A stretch of 64,000 nt of DNA from Endomychus coccineus (Eukaryota > Arthropoda > Insecta > Coleoptera > Endomychidae), in contig OY294068.1 in the NCBI GenBank assembly GCA_958510875.1, forward strand, positions 83,052,116-83,116,115. Direction: 5' to 3'. The notes beneath the pieces are model-generated. The model saw nothing but the letters and a program-made list of their open reading frames with translations, was not told the origin of the DNA and made no database searches. Numbering within the stretch: position 1 is the first letter of the stretch; each line of letters starts with the position of its first letter. Position numbers and translations under genes: made by a program. Below are positions 9,267 to 17,851 of this stretch, piece after piece.

Positions 9267-9617
9267 ATTAATTTCATTGAATAAACGATGTAAAGGTGTA
9301 TTTTTGTTTTTTCTCATAAAGTTCCAACCGTCGTTCCCATCACCGATGCTCCCGCGGTCGTAGAAGGCAGATCGTTTCGATAGAATTTCCAATATTAACA
9401 TCCCTCTGATCGTACTGCTTTCGGTCGAGTCGATATCGTACAATGCGAAATGTCCAATTTTCACGGATAAGTCGACTTCGTCGTCGGCGTGAAAGTCGTC
9501 GACTATACCTCCGTTCGATGACACAGTCGTCACATTATCGAACGTGTCTATCGGAATAACGGAACGTATAGTCAGATTTTTCGCATCGACGTTGTATACG
9601 AACGCTTGGAACGTCAT
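9246..9617 (-). CDS. Small unknown protein, tail-to-tail with lef-4
   Basis: A 123-aa acidic soluble protein without membrane segments, signal peptide or cysteine motifs. It starts at the ATG 9617, 8 nt after ATAAG, and overlaps the end of the upstream gene (9614-9865) by 4 bp in the common ATGA-type arrangement, so the two are probably one late transcription unit. Function unknown. Confidence 0.7.
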   Translation of the reverse strand: MTFQAFVYNVDAKNLTIRSVIPIDTFDNVTTVSSNGGIVDDFHADDEVDLSVKIGHFALYDIDSTESSTIRGMLILEILSKRSAFYDRGSIGDGNDGWNFMRKNKNTPLHRLFNEINSQYVIT

Positions 9618-9865
9618 GCTACGGTCTTATTTTCACGTTCGTTCAATATTAACGCGTGATATCGTATCTTTTGTATTTTGCGAAAACGCTTGAGCGAGTA
9701 AATGACGAATCCGGATAGGGAACAAGCTACTGAGAAGCACATGGCCAGCGATATGGCATCGCTCAACGTGATGTTGTCGAAAAGACCGACCCATCCAGAA
9801 GTGGTGTCGGCGGCACCAGCAATGCCGTTCATGATTTCGGTGATATTTCTCGTGCCAGTGTTCAT
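9614..9865 (-). CDS. Small membrane protein
   Basis: An 83-aa protein with one transmembrane segment at about residues 36-57 followed by a basic tail (KRFRKIQKIR), and a Gly/Thr/Ala-rich N-terminal part. Small proteins of this shape are common among virion envelope and PIF-associated proteins, but no family is identified. The start ATG follows ATAAG by 2 nt, just after the stop codon of the gene 9874-11946. Confidence 0.7.
   Translation of the reverse strand: MNTGTRNITEIMNGIAGAADTTSGWVGLFDNITLSDAISLAMCFSVACSLSGFVIYSLKRFRKIQKIRYHALILNERENKTVA
9626..9630 (-). promoter_or_regulatory. Late motif ATAAG
   Basis: Eight nt before the ATG of the gene 9246-9617, inside the 3' end of the preceding gene. 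Confidence 0.5.
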
Positions 9866-9867
9866 GT

Positions 9868-9872
9868 CTTAT
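9868..9872 (-). promoter_or_regulatory. Late motif ATAAG
   Basis: Two nt before the ATG at 9865 and directly after the stop codon of the gene ending at 9874. Confidence 0.55.
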
Positions 9873-9873
9873 C

Positions 9874-11946
9874 TCATAGGGCCATACCGTTCATTTCCGC
9901 GTTGTAATCGGTCACGTTCATCCGTTCTAGCTCTTCTATGTGTTCGTTTATATCGTAACGCGGCGTCGCGTCGGTATATGTTTTTTCGACGCGTGACGAC
10001 GGCTCGTTGTCCCAGTCGTCGTTATTCGCTGCGTCGAGAAGATCGGATATCGATTTTGTAGTGTTCGTATTATCGTCGCGGTCGTCGTCGTCGTCGTTGT
10101 CGCTATAATCTTCGGTACAGCTATCGTCGACGTCCGACTGCATCGTCGATACGCTGGACGTTTCTTCGAGGACAGCGTTAAAATTCTCCAATTCTGCGTA
10201 GATAGGTTCGTCGTCGACCGGTTCGATAGAAGCGGATCGTTGCGTGCGCTTATGTACGATACGGTCGTTCGGAAGGATGGAGAACTTTATCGTCTTCAAC
10301 CAGTCACAGTTGTCTCCGCGATAAAGAGCTAAAGTATCTGTTCGATAACTTTCGATCGAATAGCCATACTTTGTGACACTGTTCACGTCCGCCATGTAAA
10401 CGTCGATTAGCGCAAATTTCTTTCGCTGAGAATGCCGATTGGTACTCAAAGCGACGGATGCAGGAAATTCATCCAGATAATCGGTCCGGAAAGTTCCGTT
10501 CGAGTTGCCCCAATACAACAATGTCAAATATTGTGACAATTCGGAACGACTGAAGTCCTGTTCGAACGTTTTCATGTTATAATCGACATCGTCGGAATCG
10601 TTCAGTTGAATCGCGTAGGTGGCGTGCAAAAGGATCAATACGTCGGTCTTTAACGTTGGCGAGCTCGACCTTTGAACGACACCGTATTTATTCTTCACTA
10701 TACGAACCATCGCGTTCTGTCTGCCCGTCAGAAATTCGAAGTTGTCGATATTCTTACCGAAAAGTAACTTTTTCGTTTCGGCCCACAGATCGGACAGCAC
10801 ATTTCGATTCTTCACGACGGCCGCCGATACTCCTACCGACATATTCTTTTTTCCCGTCACGTTACACTTGAGATTATTATACAAAATCAGAGTTTGAAGC
10901 TGGCCAGATTTCTTGTGTAACCCACCGAACACGTTAATCGCGTTACCATCGTTAATCGTACTGTATATTACGTTGTCGTTGTCGCCGGCAGTCTCGGTAA
11001 TTAGGATGCCACACGTCAACAGATCCCTGACCGACCATAATTCGTAGTCGGTAATTTCTAGAGTGGACGCCACGTAGGAATATTTGTTGGTACCAATTTG
11101 CGTTTTCAATTTTATACCCTTTGTCGATTTATCTGGGACGAGTTCTGTCCACGATTTCGTATTGAACGATTCGTGATTATACGGATAGCGATACCGTTCT
11201 ATAGCGATATTCTGATCGGTATTCTGGTGGGAGTGTGCTACATAATAATCGATGAGATGCTCCGCGCTTTTACGGATCGATATAATCGGTACCATATTTA
11301 ATAGAACGTTCAAGTCTAATATACGACTCATTCCGTCGTGCCACATTATGCTACCCATCGGAATATTTTTCGATTTTTTACTAGAATGCATGTCGTCCGG
11401 TTTATCGGCGGCGTTCGATATCGGAAACGATGGCAACGACAATGTTGACGTCGACGAACGTAATCCGTTACGTGATTCTTGACGTCGTCGCAAATCATAA
11501 CGGTCGGATATATTTTGTGGATTATCTATCGATGACGGTCTGTTGTTCGATACGGGAACCGGGACCGAATTATATCGATGTGATGGATCGATTCGTCGCC
11601 GTTGCTCTTGTTCTCGTCGCTGTTGTTGTTCTTGTTGTTGTCGCTGTTGCTGCTCTTGTTGTTGCTGCTGTTGCTCTCGTTCTCGTTGCTGCTGTTGCTC
11701 TCGTTCTCGTTGCTGCTGCTGTTGCATCAGTCGAGCGTGTTCGTCCGTCCAATATTTCCGATCGGAATCGTGGGCCGTTTTATCTCTCGCAAATATAACG
11801 TAATACGTTAGAAAAGTTAAAATAAAACATGCCACCACGATCGAAACGTACTTGAGAATTTGTAGCACGTTTGGTCCAAGACCATCGACTTTGTTGTCGA
11901 TATCGAACACGGAAGACTTGTTATTCGTTTCGTTAGACATGAGCAT
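9874..11946 (-). CDS. Large N-terminally anchored virion-type protein, unidentified
   Basis: A 690-aa protein (MLM start at 11946; the second Met at 11940 is equally possible). A transmembrane anchor lies at about residues 28-52, followed by a long Gln/Arg/Glu low-complexity stretch (about 74-117), a Ser-rich linker, a large folded region of about 380 residues (about 190-570) and an acidic tail. The anchor plus large ectodomain resembles ODV-E66-type envelope enzymes in layout only; I see a faint likeness to the beta domain of family-8 lyases but no convincing catalytic motif. ATAAG lies 13 nt before the start. Likely an envelope protein. Confidence 0.7.
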   Translation of the reverse strand: MLMSNETNNKSSVFDIDNKVDGLGPNVLQILKYVSIVVACFILTFLTYYVIFARDKTAHDSDRKYWTDEHARLMQQQQQREREQQQQREREQQQQQQEQQQRQQQEQQQRREQEQRRRIDPSHRYNSVPVPVSNNRPSSIDNPQNISDRYDLRRRQESRNGLRSSTSTLSLPSFPISNAADKPDDMHSSKKSKNIPMGSIMWHDGMSRILDLNVLLNMVPIISIRKSAEHLIDYYVAHSHQNTDQNIAIERYRYPYNHESFNTKSWTELVPDKSTKGIKLKTQIGTNKYSYVASTLEITDYELWSVRDLLTCGILITETAGDNDNVIYSTINDGNAINVFGGLHKKSGQLQTLILYNNLKCNVTGKKNMSVGVSAAVVKNRNVLSDLWAETKKLLFGKNIDNFEFLTGRQNAMVRIVKNKYGVVQRSSSPTLKTDVLILLHATYAIQLNDSDDVDYNMKTFEQDFSRSELSQYLTLLYWGNSNGTFRTDYLDEFPASVALSTNRHSQRKKFALIDVYMADVNSVTKYGYSIESYRTDTLALYRGDNCDWLKTIKFSILPNDRIVHKRTQRSASIEPVDDEPIYAELENFNAVLEETSSVSTMQSDVDDSCTEDYSDNDDDDDRDDNTNTTKSISDLLDAANNDDWDNEPSSRVEKTYTDATPRYDINEHIEELERMNVTDYNAEMNGMAL

Positions 11947-11959
11947 TCCGTTTCAACAT

Positions 11960-11964
11960 CTTAT
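11960..11964 (-). promoter_or_regulatory. Late motif ATAAG
   Basis: Thirteen nt before the ATG at 11946. Confidence 0.5.
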
Positions 11965-11978
11965 TATCATTATTATTA

Positions 11979-12647
11979 TTACTCGCGATTATTTTGATAT
12001 AGCGTAGTCGACAACGAACACCACCAATAAACGAACATCACGAACACGTTGAACACGGAACACCGTCCGTGATCGTACGTGCACAACGATTTCCTCAGGT
12101 CGTACAGCAAGCGATCGTTATAATAGACCGATAGCGGATAAATCGTTTCGATCTTATCGTCCGTATCGATATCTATGATTTTGATCGATTTAATAGTGCC
12201 ATAATCGATCGACGACGACTGCGACGATGCTATCCTGTCCAGCAAACGCAACAGATTATATCGTTTATTCCAACCTTTCACGAAGATCACGTCGAATTGA
12301 CTCAGAATATCGTATACTATATCGTCGGCATACGGGACGTGTCCGACCGATCCGTCGATCATTATGTAATTCGCCGTCAAATAACGATTAGTTTTACGTA
12401 TATTGCTATGCCTGTAAGGAGATCTGTCGTCGCCGTACAACTTGAATTTGGGAATGGAAAACATGATGCTGCGAATGTCGTACGAACAACTAGTGCGAGT
12501 CGCTCCGTAATTGTAATCTTCGATGTCGAACGGATAGTTTACTTGTTTCCAGGCGATTTCTTTTACGATAAAGTCGCCAGTCGAATAGTCTTGAAGCATC
12601 TGAACATCTAGAAGACCTATTCGTGGGAAATAACGTACGAATGCCAT
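11979..12647 (-). CDS. Unknown protein with VKGxxK and Cys/His motif
   Basis: A 222-aa protein. The middle holds an IDGSVGH turn and a VKGWNK motif followed by a Leu-rich helix; the C-terminus holds C-x3-H-x3-CSVFNV and a hydrophobic Trp-rich end. I recall this combination (a conserved KGxxK and a C-H-CS/A-xx-N signature) in uncharacterised proteins of insect DNA viruses and mobile elements, where an RNase-H-like nuclease fold has been a guess; I cannot confirm it here. No DTAAG motif is seen within 60 nt of the start, unlike its neighbours. Confidence 0.65.
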   Translation of the reverse strand: MAFVRYFPRIGLLDVQMLQDYSTGDFIVKEIAWKQVNYPFDIEDYNYGATRTSCSYDIRSIMFSIPKFKLYGDDRSPYRHSNIRKTNRYLTANYIMIDGSVGHVPYADDIVYDILSQFDVIFVKGWNKRYNLLRLLDRIASSQSSSIDYGTIKSIKIIDIDTDDKIETIYPLSVYYNDRLLYDLRKSLCTYDHGRCSVFNVFVMFVYWWCSLSTTLYQNNRE

Positions 12648-12750
12648 CGTTCTATTCGTTTATATTTTCGTGAATACTGTACGTTTTAGCGATGGATGCG
12701 ATCCGTACCTATCTTATATCTTGTTTCGTTTTCGTGATAACGAGAGATTC

Positions 12751-13326
12751 TTATGTGACGGCGTTCGTGTTATTCGCGATGGACGGTATGTAATTTACGA
12801 TCGCTCCCGACGAAAGCAATTGATTTATAACATCTACGACAGTCACGATTTTCCGATTGTCGTACCGTTCGTGTGGTCTTATTTTCATTCTAGTGCGCAC
12901 CTTACGCTTGAAATGAATCAACAGATCAGAAACGCTAACGGGCAAGCAAACTGTATGTAAATTTTGAAGCGAGTGACCGCTCGACGGATGTTTCAATTTA
13001 ACAAATGTATTATTGTATCCTTCCGAACACTTGTTCGTATCGTTGGCTGACGTAGAATATACGTATATATTCGAATTCATATTCAATATGTACCAATTGA
13101 ACGGGTGCACTATAACCAAGCGAGCATCTCTACCGGTACTGATATCGTTCGTATTGGTGAATACGTCGGCGAACACGCCGTTTTCCAATTTCGTGGAAGA
13201 AACGAAATGGGCCAACATATCGAACATGGGTATATCGGTCGAATCGGTAAGCAATATCGTATGAAAAACCCACAAAATGTGGACCGATATGAGAAATACT
13301 AATATGGAATTCGCATCGACGATCAT
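12751..13326 (-). CDS. N-terminally anchored small protein, PIF-like layout
   Basis: A 191-aa protein with a hydrophobic segment at about residues 6-27 that would act as an uncleaved anchor, then an extracytoplasmic-type domain with NNT and NDT sequons and only two cysteines. Size and topology resemble PIF-3 or PIF-4, but the cysteine pattern of PIF-3 is absent, so I do not name it. GTAAG lies 43 nt upstream. Confidence 0.65.
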   Translation of the reverse strand: MIVDANSILVFLISVHILWVFHTILLTDSTDIPMFDMLAHFVSSTKLENGVFADVFTNTNDISTGRDARLVIVHPFNWYILNMNSNIYVYSTSANDTNKCSEGYNNTFVKLKHPSSGHSLQNLHTVCLPVSVSDLLIHFKRKVRTRMKIRPHERYDNRKIVTVVDVINQLLSSGAIVNYIPSIANNTNAVT

Positions 13327-13369
13327 CTATCGATTATGCGATTATTTATGGTATATTGGATATCGATAT

Positions 13370-13374
13370 CTTAC
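13370..13374 (-). promoter_or_regulatory. Late motif GTAAG
   Basis: Forty-three nt before the ATG at 13326. Confidence 0.35.
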
Positions 13375-13489
13375 AAAATACGTATAGGAAAAAGAAATAA
13401 ACGACATACGTACACATACACGCACACACTTTATTTCGGGAAAAAATAGTAAATTATTTACATGATACAATATTGTACAATCTAAAGGT

Positions 13490-14752
13490 TCAACCGCAAA
13501 CGTCTTGGCCCTCTTCGTCTTCATCGATGGAGGAAACGACGTTATACACTCTGAAAGGTTGTCGTAGTTCGGCTTCTTCTCGGTCCATCTTCCGCAACAC
13601 CCGTCTCATCCTTCGTGTCGATACATACGTTCCAAGTATACACGCTAGCGTCGAACCGATAATCATAAAAGCACCCACAGACCATATTATATATAGATGT
13701 AATGTTCGTATGCCGACACAATGCGGATTGCTCCCGTCGACGTCACAATGTCCAGTCAACGTGATCAAATCGGACTCGTTACTCGTACAATATTTATCGA
13801 CAAACGACGACGACGACGACGACGACGAAGATGGGAGTGCTGTCGACGAGGGCAATGACGATGACGGACAAGTCGAATTCATGAAAAAATATCGACACGT
13901 GTATTTGGCGCACGTCGAACTAGTATTATCACGTCGCAAATATACGTTCTGCATGACGGAAACGTTGAACAACGACAACGAACGATTTTTATTTTTATAC
14001 CACTTGTACGAATCGAAAACGTGCGGTATCTGTTTCGCCGTTATACTATCGTTGCACAAGATGCTATCGTGTTGGTAGCAAGTAGACCACGTATAACATT
14101 TTTGGCTGGATACGTTCCGACAAGAATCGTGGCTTCGCTGTATTCTGATCGTATCTGGTATATTTGCGACTGTGGCGGTGGAGGCGGTGGTGGCAGCGGT
14201 GACGACGACGACGACGAGAGCGGTAGTATTATTAGTACCGGGAGTAATCGAGACCGAAGCAGTACCGTTGTCGATCGAACGAATCGCAGCCCTTTCTTCG
14301 TTGTTCATAAAATCTCGATTCGTGACGTTACGATTATTCGATTGTTCGACGACGATATTCGAACGATTTTGAGGTTGATTCGATGTTATCGATACGTTCA
14401 CATCCGACGAATTTCCCATCGTTGTCGGCATCGATTTCGTCTCCGCTATCACGTCACTCGTCACATTTTCCTTCTCGATACTTGTCACCGAGATCTTCTT
14501 CTTGGGTATTATCCCGACCGACAACGATTTGTTCATGTCCAATTCTACGAATGTCGTATGTTCATCGTCATCGTAGATTTCGGTTGTCGTTTCGTCAGAT
14601 GTAGAGTTTCGTACAGGAAGGGACGGTTTCGCTAACGATGACTGTGACGATATCATGGTAGCTGTCAAGTGTTGCATCGAGATACATGTTACTACGCTCA
14701 GAACGACGAGATATCTATATGGTAATATCGACGACTTAGAACAACGTGTCAT
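13490..14752 (-). CDS. Type I membrane glycoprotein with possible Ig-like domain
   Basis: A 420-aa protein with a signal-like N-terminus (about residues 10-26), a long Ser/Thr/Asn-rich stem with many N-glycosylation sequons, and a cysteine-containing module (about 211-296). Within that module YKWYKNKN, an Asn-Val strand and AKYTC recall the Trp and C-terminal Cys strands of an immunoglobulin V-like fold. A Ser run follows, then a transmembrane segment at about 353-377 and a basic then acidic cytoplasmic tail. Most likely a virion or cell-surface glycoprotein. The Ig assignment is by eye. The start overlaps the 3' end of the upstream gene by 17 bp, and ATAAG lies 19 nt before the ATG. Confidence 0.7.
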   Translation of the reverse strand: MTRCSKSSILPYRYLVVLSVVTCISMQHLTATMISSQSSLAKPSLPVRNSTSDETTTEIYDDDEHTTFVELDMNKSLSVGIIPKKKISVTSIEKENVTSDVIAETKSMPTTMGNSSDVNVSITSNQPQNRSNIVVEQSNNRNVTNRDFMNNEERAAIRSIDNGTASVSITPGTNNTTALVVVVVTAATTASTATVANIPDTIRIQRSHDSCRNVSSQKCYTWSTCYQHDSILCNDSITAKQIPHVFDSYKWYKNKNRSLSLFNVSVMQNVYLRRDNTSSTCAKYTCRYFFMNSTCPSSSLPSSTALPSSSSSSSSSFVDKYCTSNESDLITLTGHCDVDGSNPHCVGIRTLHLYIIWSVGAFMIIGSTLACILGTYVSTRRMRRVLRKMDREEAELRQPFRVYNVVSSIDEDEEGQDVCG

Positions 14753-16151
14753 GATCTAAACCGAATATATACTTATAATAATCGTTTATGGTTTTGAGAC
14801 CGCATTTATACGTGTCCGATTGTTGATGATAATCCATCGTGTTTCCGATCGATAACCGAGCCACTAACATATACGTCAGCGTGTTCACCTCCCATACGCG
14901 ACCTCCGGCCAAGACCGATCTCATGTACGTCGGTGGTAACGAATTAACGACTTGAAACTTGAACGCCATTCCCAACAGATCGCTAACGTCACACTTGAAG
15001 AACCACTCGTTAACGTAGGAATCGAACAGAATCGGACACCACGATCGAAACTGCGGCCACAACGAGGACACCGCTTCGTTATCGGCCCACCATCTAGTCA
15101 TTATGGCAACTTCGTCTTTGAAGAACTGTCTCAAGAAATACAATACTTCGGTGTGTTTGTTGTTCGGCGATATAGACCATTTGACACCTTTCGCGACGAA
15201 CGTAAAATAGAAAACTTTAAATGCCCGATACGTTTCGTATTGTGCGACTCTGGAGTACGTCAGAGTTTGTGCCGCATCGACGGAGAAAACGTACGTGGTG
15301 GCGTCGTCGGGCTTTATTTTTTGCAAAAGTGTGTCGGTCGCGTTCGTGATATCCGCGATGGAAATGTTTATAGTGTCACCTACGTGCCGATCGACACCGT
15401 CGTTACGCGTTTTTTTGGCAACAGTTGCGATTTCACATTTGATATCGTCGTTGCCGTTTATCGGTACGTACGAACAGCTACGATGATGCTGATGTTGACG
15501 ACGGCGGCGTCGATGCGTAGCGGTAGTGGTGTCGTTCGCATTCGCGCCCGGTATTTTCGTTTTCAGAAATACGGAAAAGTCTTTTTCGAGCATATTGATA
15601 AAACTGAACTCTATCAAAGTCGTTAATATTACATGAACGACGTCCAGCTGTTCGTTGTCCGATTTCAATTTGTGTATCACGTTGAAATTGTATGCGTTGA
15701 TTATTAATAAACGCAAATTTTTGGTGTCGTTATCGGGGAACCTGTGAATAGACGACAATTTGAACGGAGACGTTTGCAGTCCCGACACGTTCGATTTGAC
15801 GTTCCGTTTCATTATACGCGATTTAGAAGTAGTTTTTCCCGGTCGTTTATCGCCACCCTTCATCTGACGCTCGATGGTCGACATCGGGACGACTCGAACG
15901 CAATCGTAGTGTTCCGTCAGCGTATTCAACACGTTGAAAAACATATCGTCGCACACGACGAAATAATTGTCGTTGTCCAACGTCATCGGATCGACTTCGC
16001 TCAGTTTTTCCAGTAACAAACCGAAATCTTCTTTCACGCTATGGAAATCTAATAGTAAATCGGTATAGAGTACGTTGAGGATGCGACCGTTGGTCGTTTT
16101 AGGAACCGCACACGACAACAATCCATTCAACGGTTTACTGCATCGCCTCAT
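14736..16151 (-). CDS. Large soluble protein, possibly P47-like polymerase subunit
   Basis: A 471-aa soluble protein with a Lys/Arg-rich segment at about residues 95-120, a His/Arg patch (about 215-232) and a C-terminal part of about 180 residues rich in Trp and Phe (WSISP, TRWWADN, NEWFFKC). Length and overall composition are compatible with P47, a subunit of the late RNA polymerase, and its place in a cluster with lef-4 would fit, but I see no diagnostic motif, so this is only a suggestion. The ATG at 16151 follows ATAAG by 4 nt and overlaps the preceding gene by 17 bp. Confidence 0.65.
   Translation of the reverse strand: MRRCSKPLNGLLSCAVPKTTNGRILNVLYTDLLLDFHSVKEDFGLLLEKLSEVDPMTLDNDNYFVVCDDMFFNVLNTLTEHYDCVRVVPMSTIERQMKGGDKRPGKTTSKSRIMKRNVKSNVSGLQTSPFKLSSIHRFPDNDTKNLRLLIINAYNFNVIHKLKSDNEQLDVVHVILTTLIEFSFINMLEKDFSVFLKTKIPGANANDTTTATHRRRRRQHQHHRSCSYVPINGNDDIKCEIATVAKKTRNDGVDRHVGDTINISIADITNATDTLLQKIKPDDATTYVFSVDAAQTLTYSRVAQYETYRAFKVFYFTFVAKGVKWSISPNNKHTEVLYFLRQFFKDEVAIMTRWWADNEAVSSLWPQFRSWCPILFDSYVNEWFFKCDVSDLLGMAFKFQVVNSLPPTYMRSVLAGGRVWEVNTLTYMLVARLSIGNTMDYHQQSDTYKCGLKTINDYYKYIFGLDHDTLF
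14772..14776 (-). promoter_or_regulatory. Late motif ATAAG
   Basis: Nineteen nt before the ATG of the glycoprotein gene (14752), within the end of the upstream gene. Confidence 0.45.
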
Positions 16152-16893
16152 CTTTCTTATTACGTACGTTGGTGACGAGTGCCGTGGAAAATCGAACGAA
16201 ACACGGATAATGGAAATTTTCGTTATTCATCGTCGTCGAACTCTTATTTGCCACGTAACGCTCCACCGATAAGGCGATTCTACACAAATCGGTCAAAGAT
16301 CTAGATATCAAAGCGTTCCGTATGACGGGATATTTTTGAACCGTTTTAATGTCGTTCGAAATTTGCCGTCTTTGTTCGTTTATCTTGATTCGTGACGACG
16401 ACGACGACGATGACGACAGTCGCGCATCTAATTTGCCGATCGCGTTTAGAAATTCGTAATATTTCCGGACGAACGGGTCGTCAGATTCACGACCTCGAAT
16501 CGACGTAGCGGAAACTTTCAAAGCGTCAACGAAATAAGGCGAAACGTATTTTTCGAATATGAACCGTTTACTGGCAAACTGATACGACGGACTCCGAATA
16601 CGTTTCAATAGTTGTTCGGGAGCACATCCTTTCTGAAACAAATCGCTAACCGTCACAGAAATCTTATATCGAATTCGCGACGGAAATTTATACGGAGTCG
16701 AATCGAGCTTACTTATCAGTACGGGAACGTCGGCAGCGACGTTATCGTCGTCGCGTCGTATCACACTCTTCGGATTGTGCATTAAATTATACAATAGAAT
16801 CAATTCGGGAGCACCGTCCGTCAAGCGACATTCGTTGACGATCAATATGACGAATTGTACGAGCTTTTGGAGAAATTGCGATTCCTCGTCGGC

Positions 16894-16929
<36 letters not shown>

Positions 16930-17322
16930 GACCTGTCGCGGTTCGCAGTCTGGCAATAGAGCGGATATGATAAGCTTCAGCGAAGGATCGCGATATTTGT
17001 CGATCGTCAGCAAAGCCAATATACGATTAATATAATAACCAAAATGGAAAGAATCCGGTCTATTTTTGAATAAATTACACATATCTATAGTTTTCAATTG
17101 TTCGATGAACGATTCGAATTCACCATAAGTTGTTTCGTGACTGGTCGTTTCAACTTCACTCGGTGGCATTTGTTGCTGCTGCTGCTGTTGCTGTTGCTGT
17201 TGTTTTTCTCGCCGTCGTTGTGTTTCCGTCGGAATATTATCGAATTCGTCATCGTATATCAAACCATCGGTATCGTTGTTATCGTCGTTTCTCAGCCAAT
17301 CTCTACCGAAATATCGATCCAT
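16135..17322 (-). CDS. Unknown helical protein with polyQ and polyA runs
   Basis: A 395-aa protein, mostly alpha-helical in appearance, with a Gln run (about residues 41-51) and an Ala run (about 133-144) that are both products of CAG/GCT-type trinucleotide repeats. A Ser run lies at about 305-313. No membrane segment, no catalytic motif. The runs look like insertions in an otherwise folded protein. GTAAG is 44 nt upstream. Function unknown. Confidence 0.65.
16156..16160 (-). promoter_or_regulatory. Late motif ATAAG
   Basis: Four nt before the ATG at 16151, inside the 3' end of the gene 16135-17322. Confidence 0.55.
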
Positions 17323-17366
17323 CGCCGTAATAGATTCTCCACTATCTCTATTTCTTCTGTTGTAAT

Positions 17367-17371
17367 CTTAC
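17367..17371 (-). promoter_or_regulatory. Late motif GTAAG
   Basis: Forty-four nt before the ATG at 17322. The rest of the ~230-bp intergenic stretch 17323-17551 shows a short GT-rich run and nothing else. Confidence 0.35.
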
Positions 17372-17551
17372 TTGTGAACGGTAACGTCACGATCGTGGTG
17401 TGGACATATATATTTACAGACACGCTGACGATCGATCATCGTTCATCGTGAAAGGAAATCGTAGAAATTACGATATCGAAAGTTTATGACAGAATGATTG
17501 CGTGTGTGTGTGCGTGTGAGAGCGTATCATATATGCATTTTCTGTGTCTAT

Positions 17552-17821
17552 CTATTTATTCGTATGGTCTAACTTTGGAATCCACGAAGCGAGGAAATTG
17601 CCTAATTTGTTATTCAACAGGGTCGTATATCGTCTCAATACTATAATAACTACGTAGGAAATCAATAATACGACGACGATACCCAGTACGACACTCCACG
17701 GTTTGTGTGACATAATCGTCCAGAAAGAGTGCTTGTCTCCGTTGTTGAACGATGTCGATTGAAAATCTGGCAATGAAGACATGTTGGCAGAAATATATCG
17801 TGAATTACCACTACTCATCAT
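17552..17821 (-). CDS. Small membrane protein
   Basis: An 89-aa protein with one strong transmembrane segment (about residues 42-62) flanked by Pro-Trp on one side and Arg-Arg on the other. The N-terminal 40 residues are Ser/Asn-rich and polar. It resembles the short single-span envelope or PIF-complex proteins of insect large DNA viruses in shape only. A (TA)n run separates it from ATAAG at 17847-17851. Confidence 0.65.
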   Translation of the reverse strand: MMSSGNSRYISANMSSLPDFQSTSFNNGDKHSFWTIMSHKPWSVVLGIVVVLLISYVVIIVLRRYTTLLNNKLGNFLASWIPKLDHTNK

Positions 17822-17846
17822 ATATATATATATATTATGTCTCGTT

Positions 17847-17851
17847 CTTAT
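17847..17851 (-). promoter_or_regulatory. Late motif ATAAG overlapping a stop codon
   Basis: The sequence TAATAAG joins the stop TAA of the gene 17851-19968 to the late motif of the gene 17552-17821 (25 nt before its ATG). Confidence 0.5.

Noticed and set aside
11430..11811. Plus-strand hydrophobic Val/Leu- or Cys-rich ORFs
   Set aside because: Antisense shadows of the polyQ/Arg stretch in the gene 9874-11946.
9874..11946. ODV-E66 (family-8 polysaccharide lyase)
   Set aside because: Anchor plus large ectodomain is suggestive, but no lyase active-site motif and no alpha-toroid domain can be seen.
12751..13326. PIF-3 or PIF-4
   Set aside because: Size and anchor fit, but the conserved cysteine pattern of PIF-3 and the sequence features of PIF-4 are not seen.
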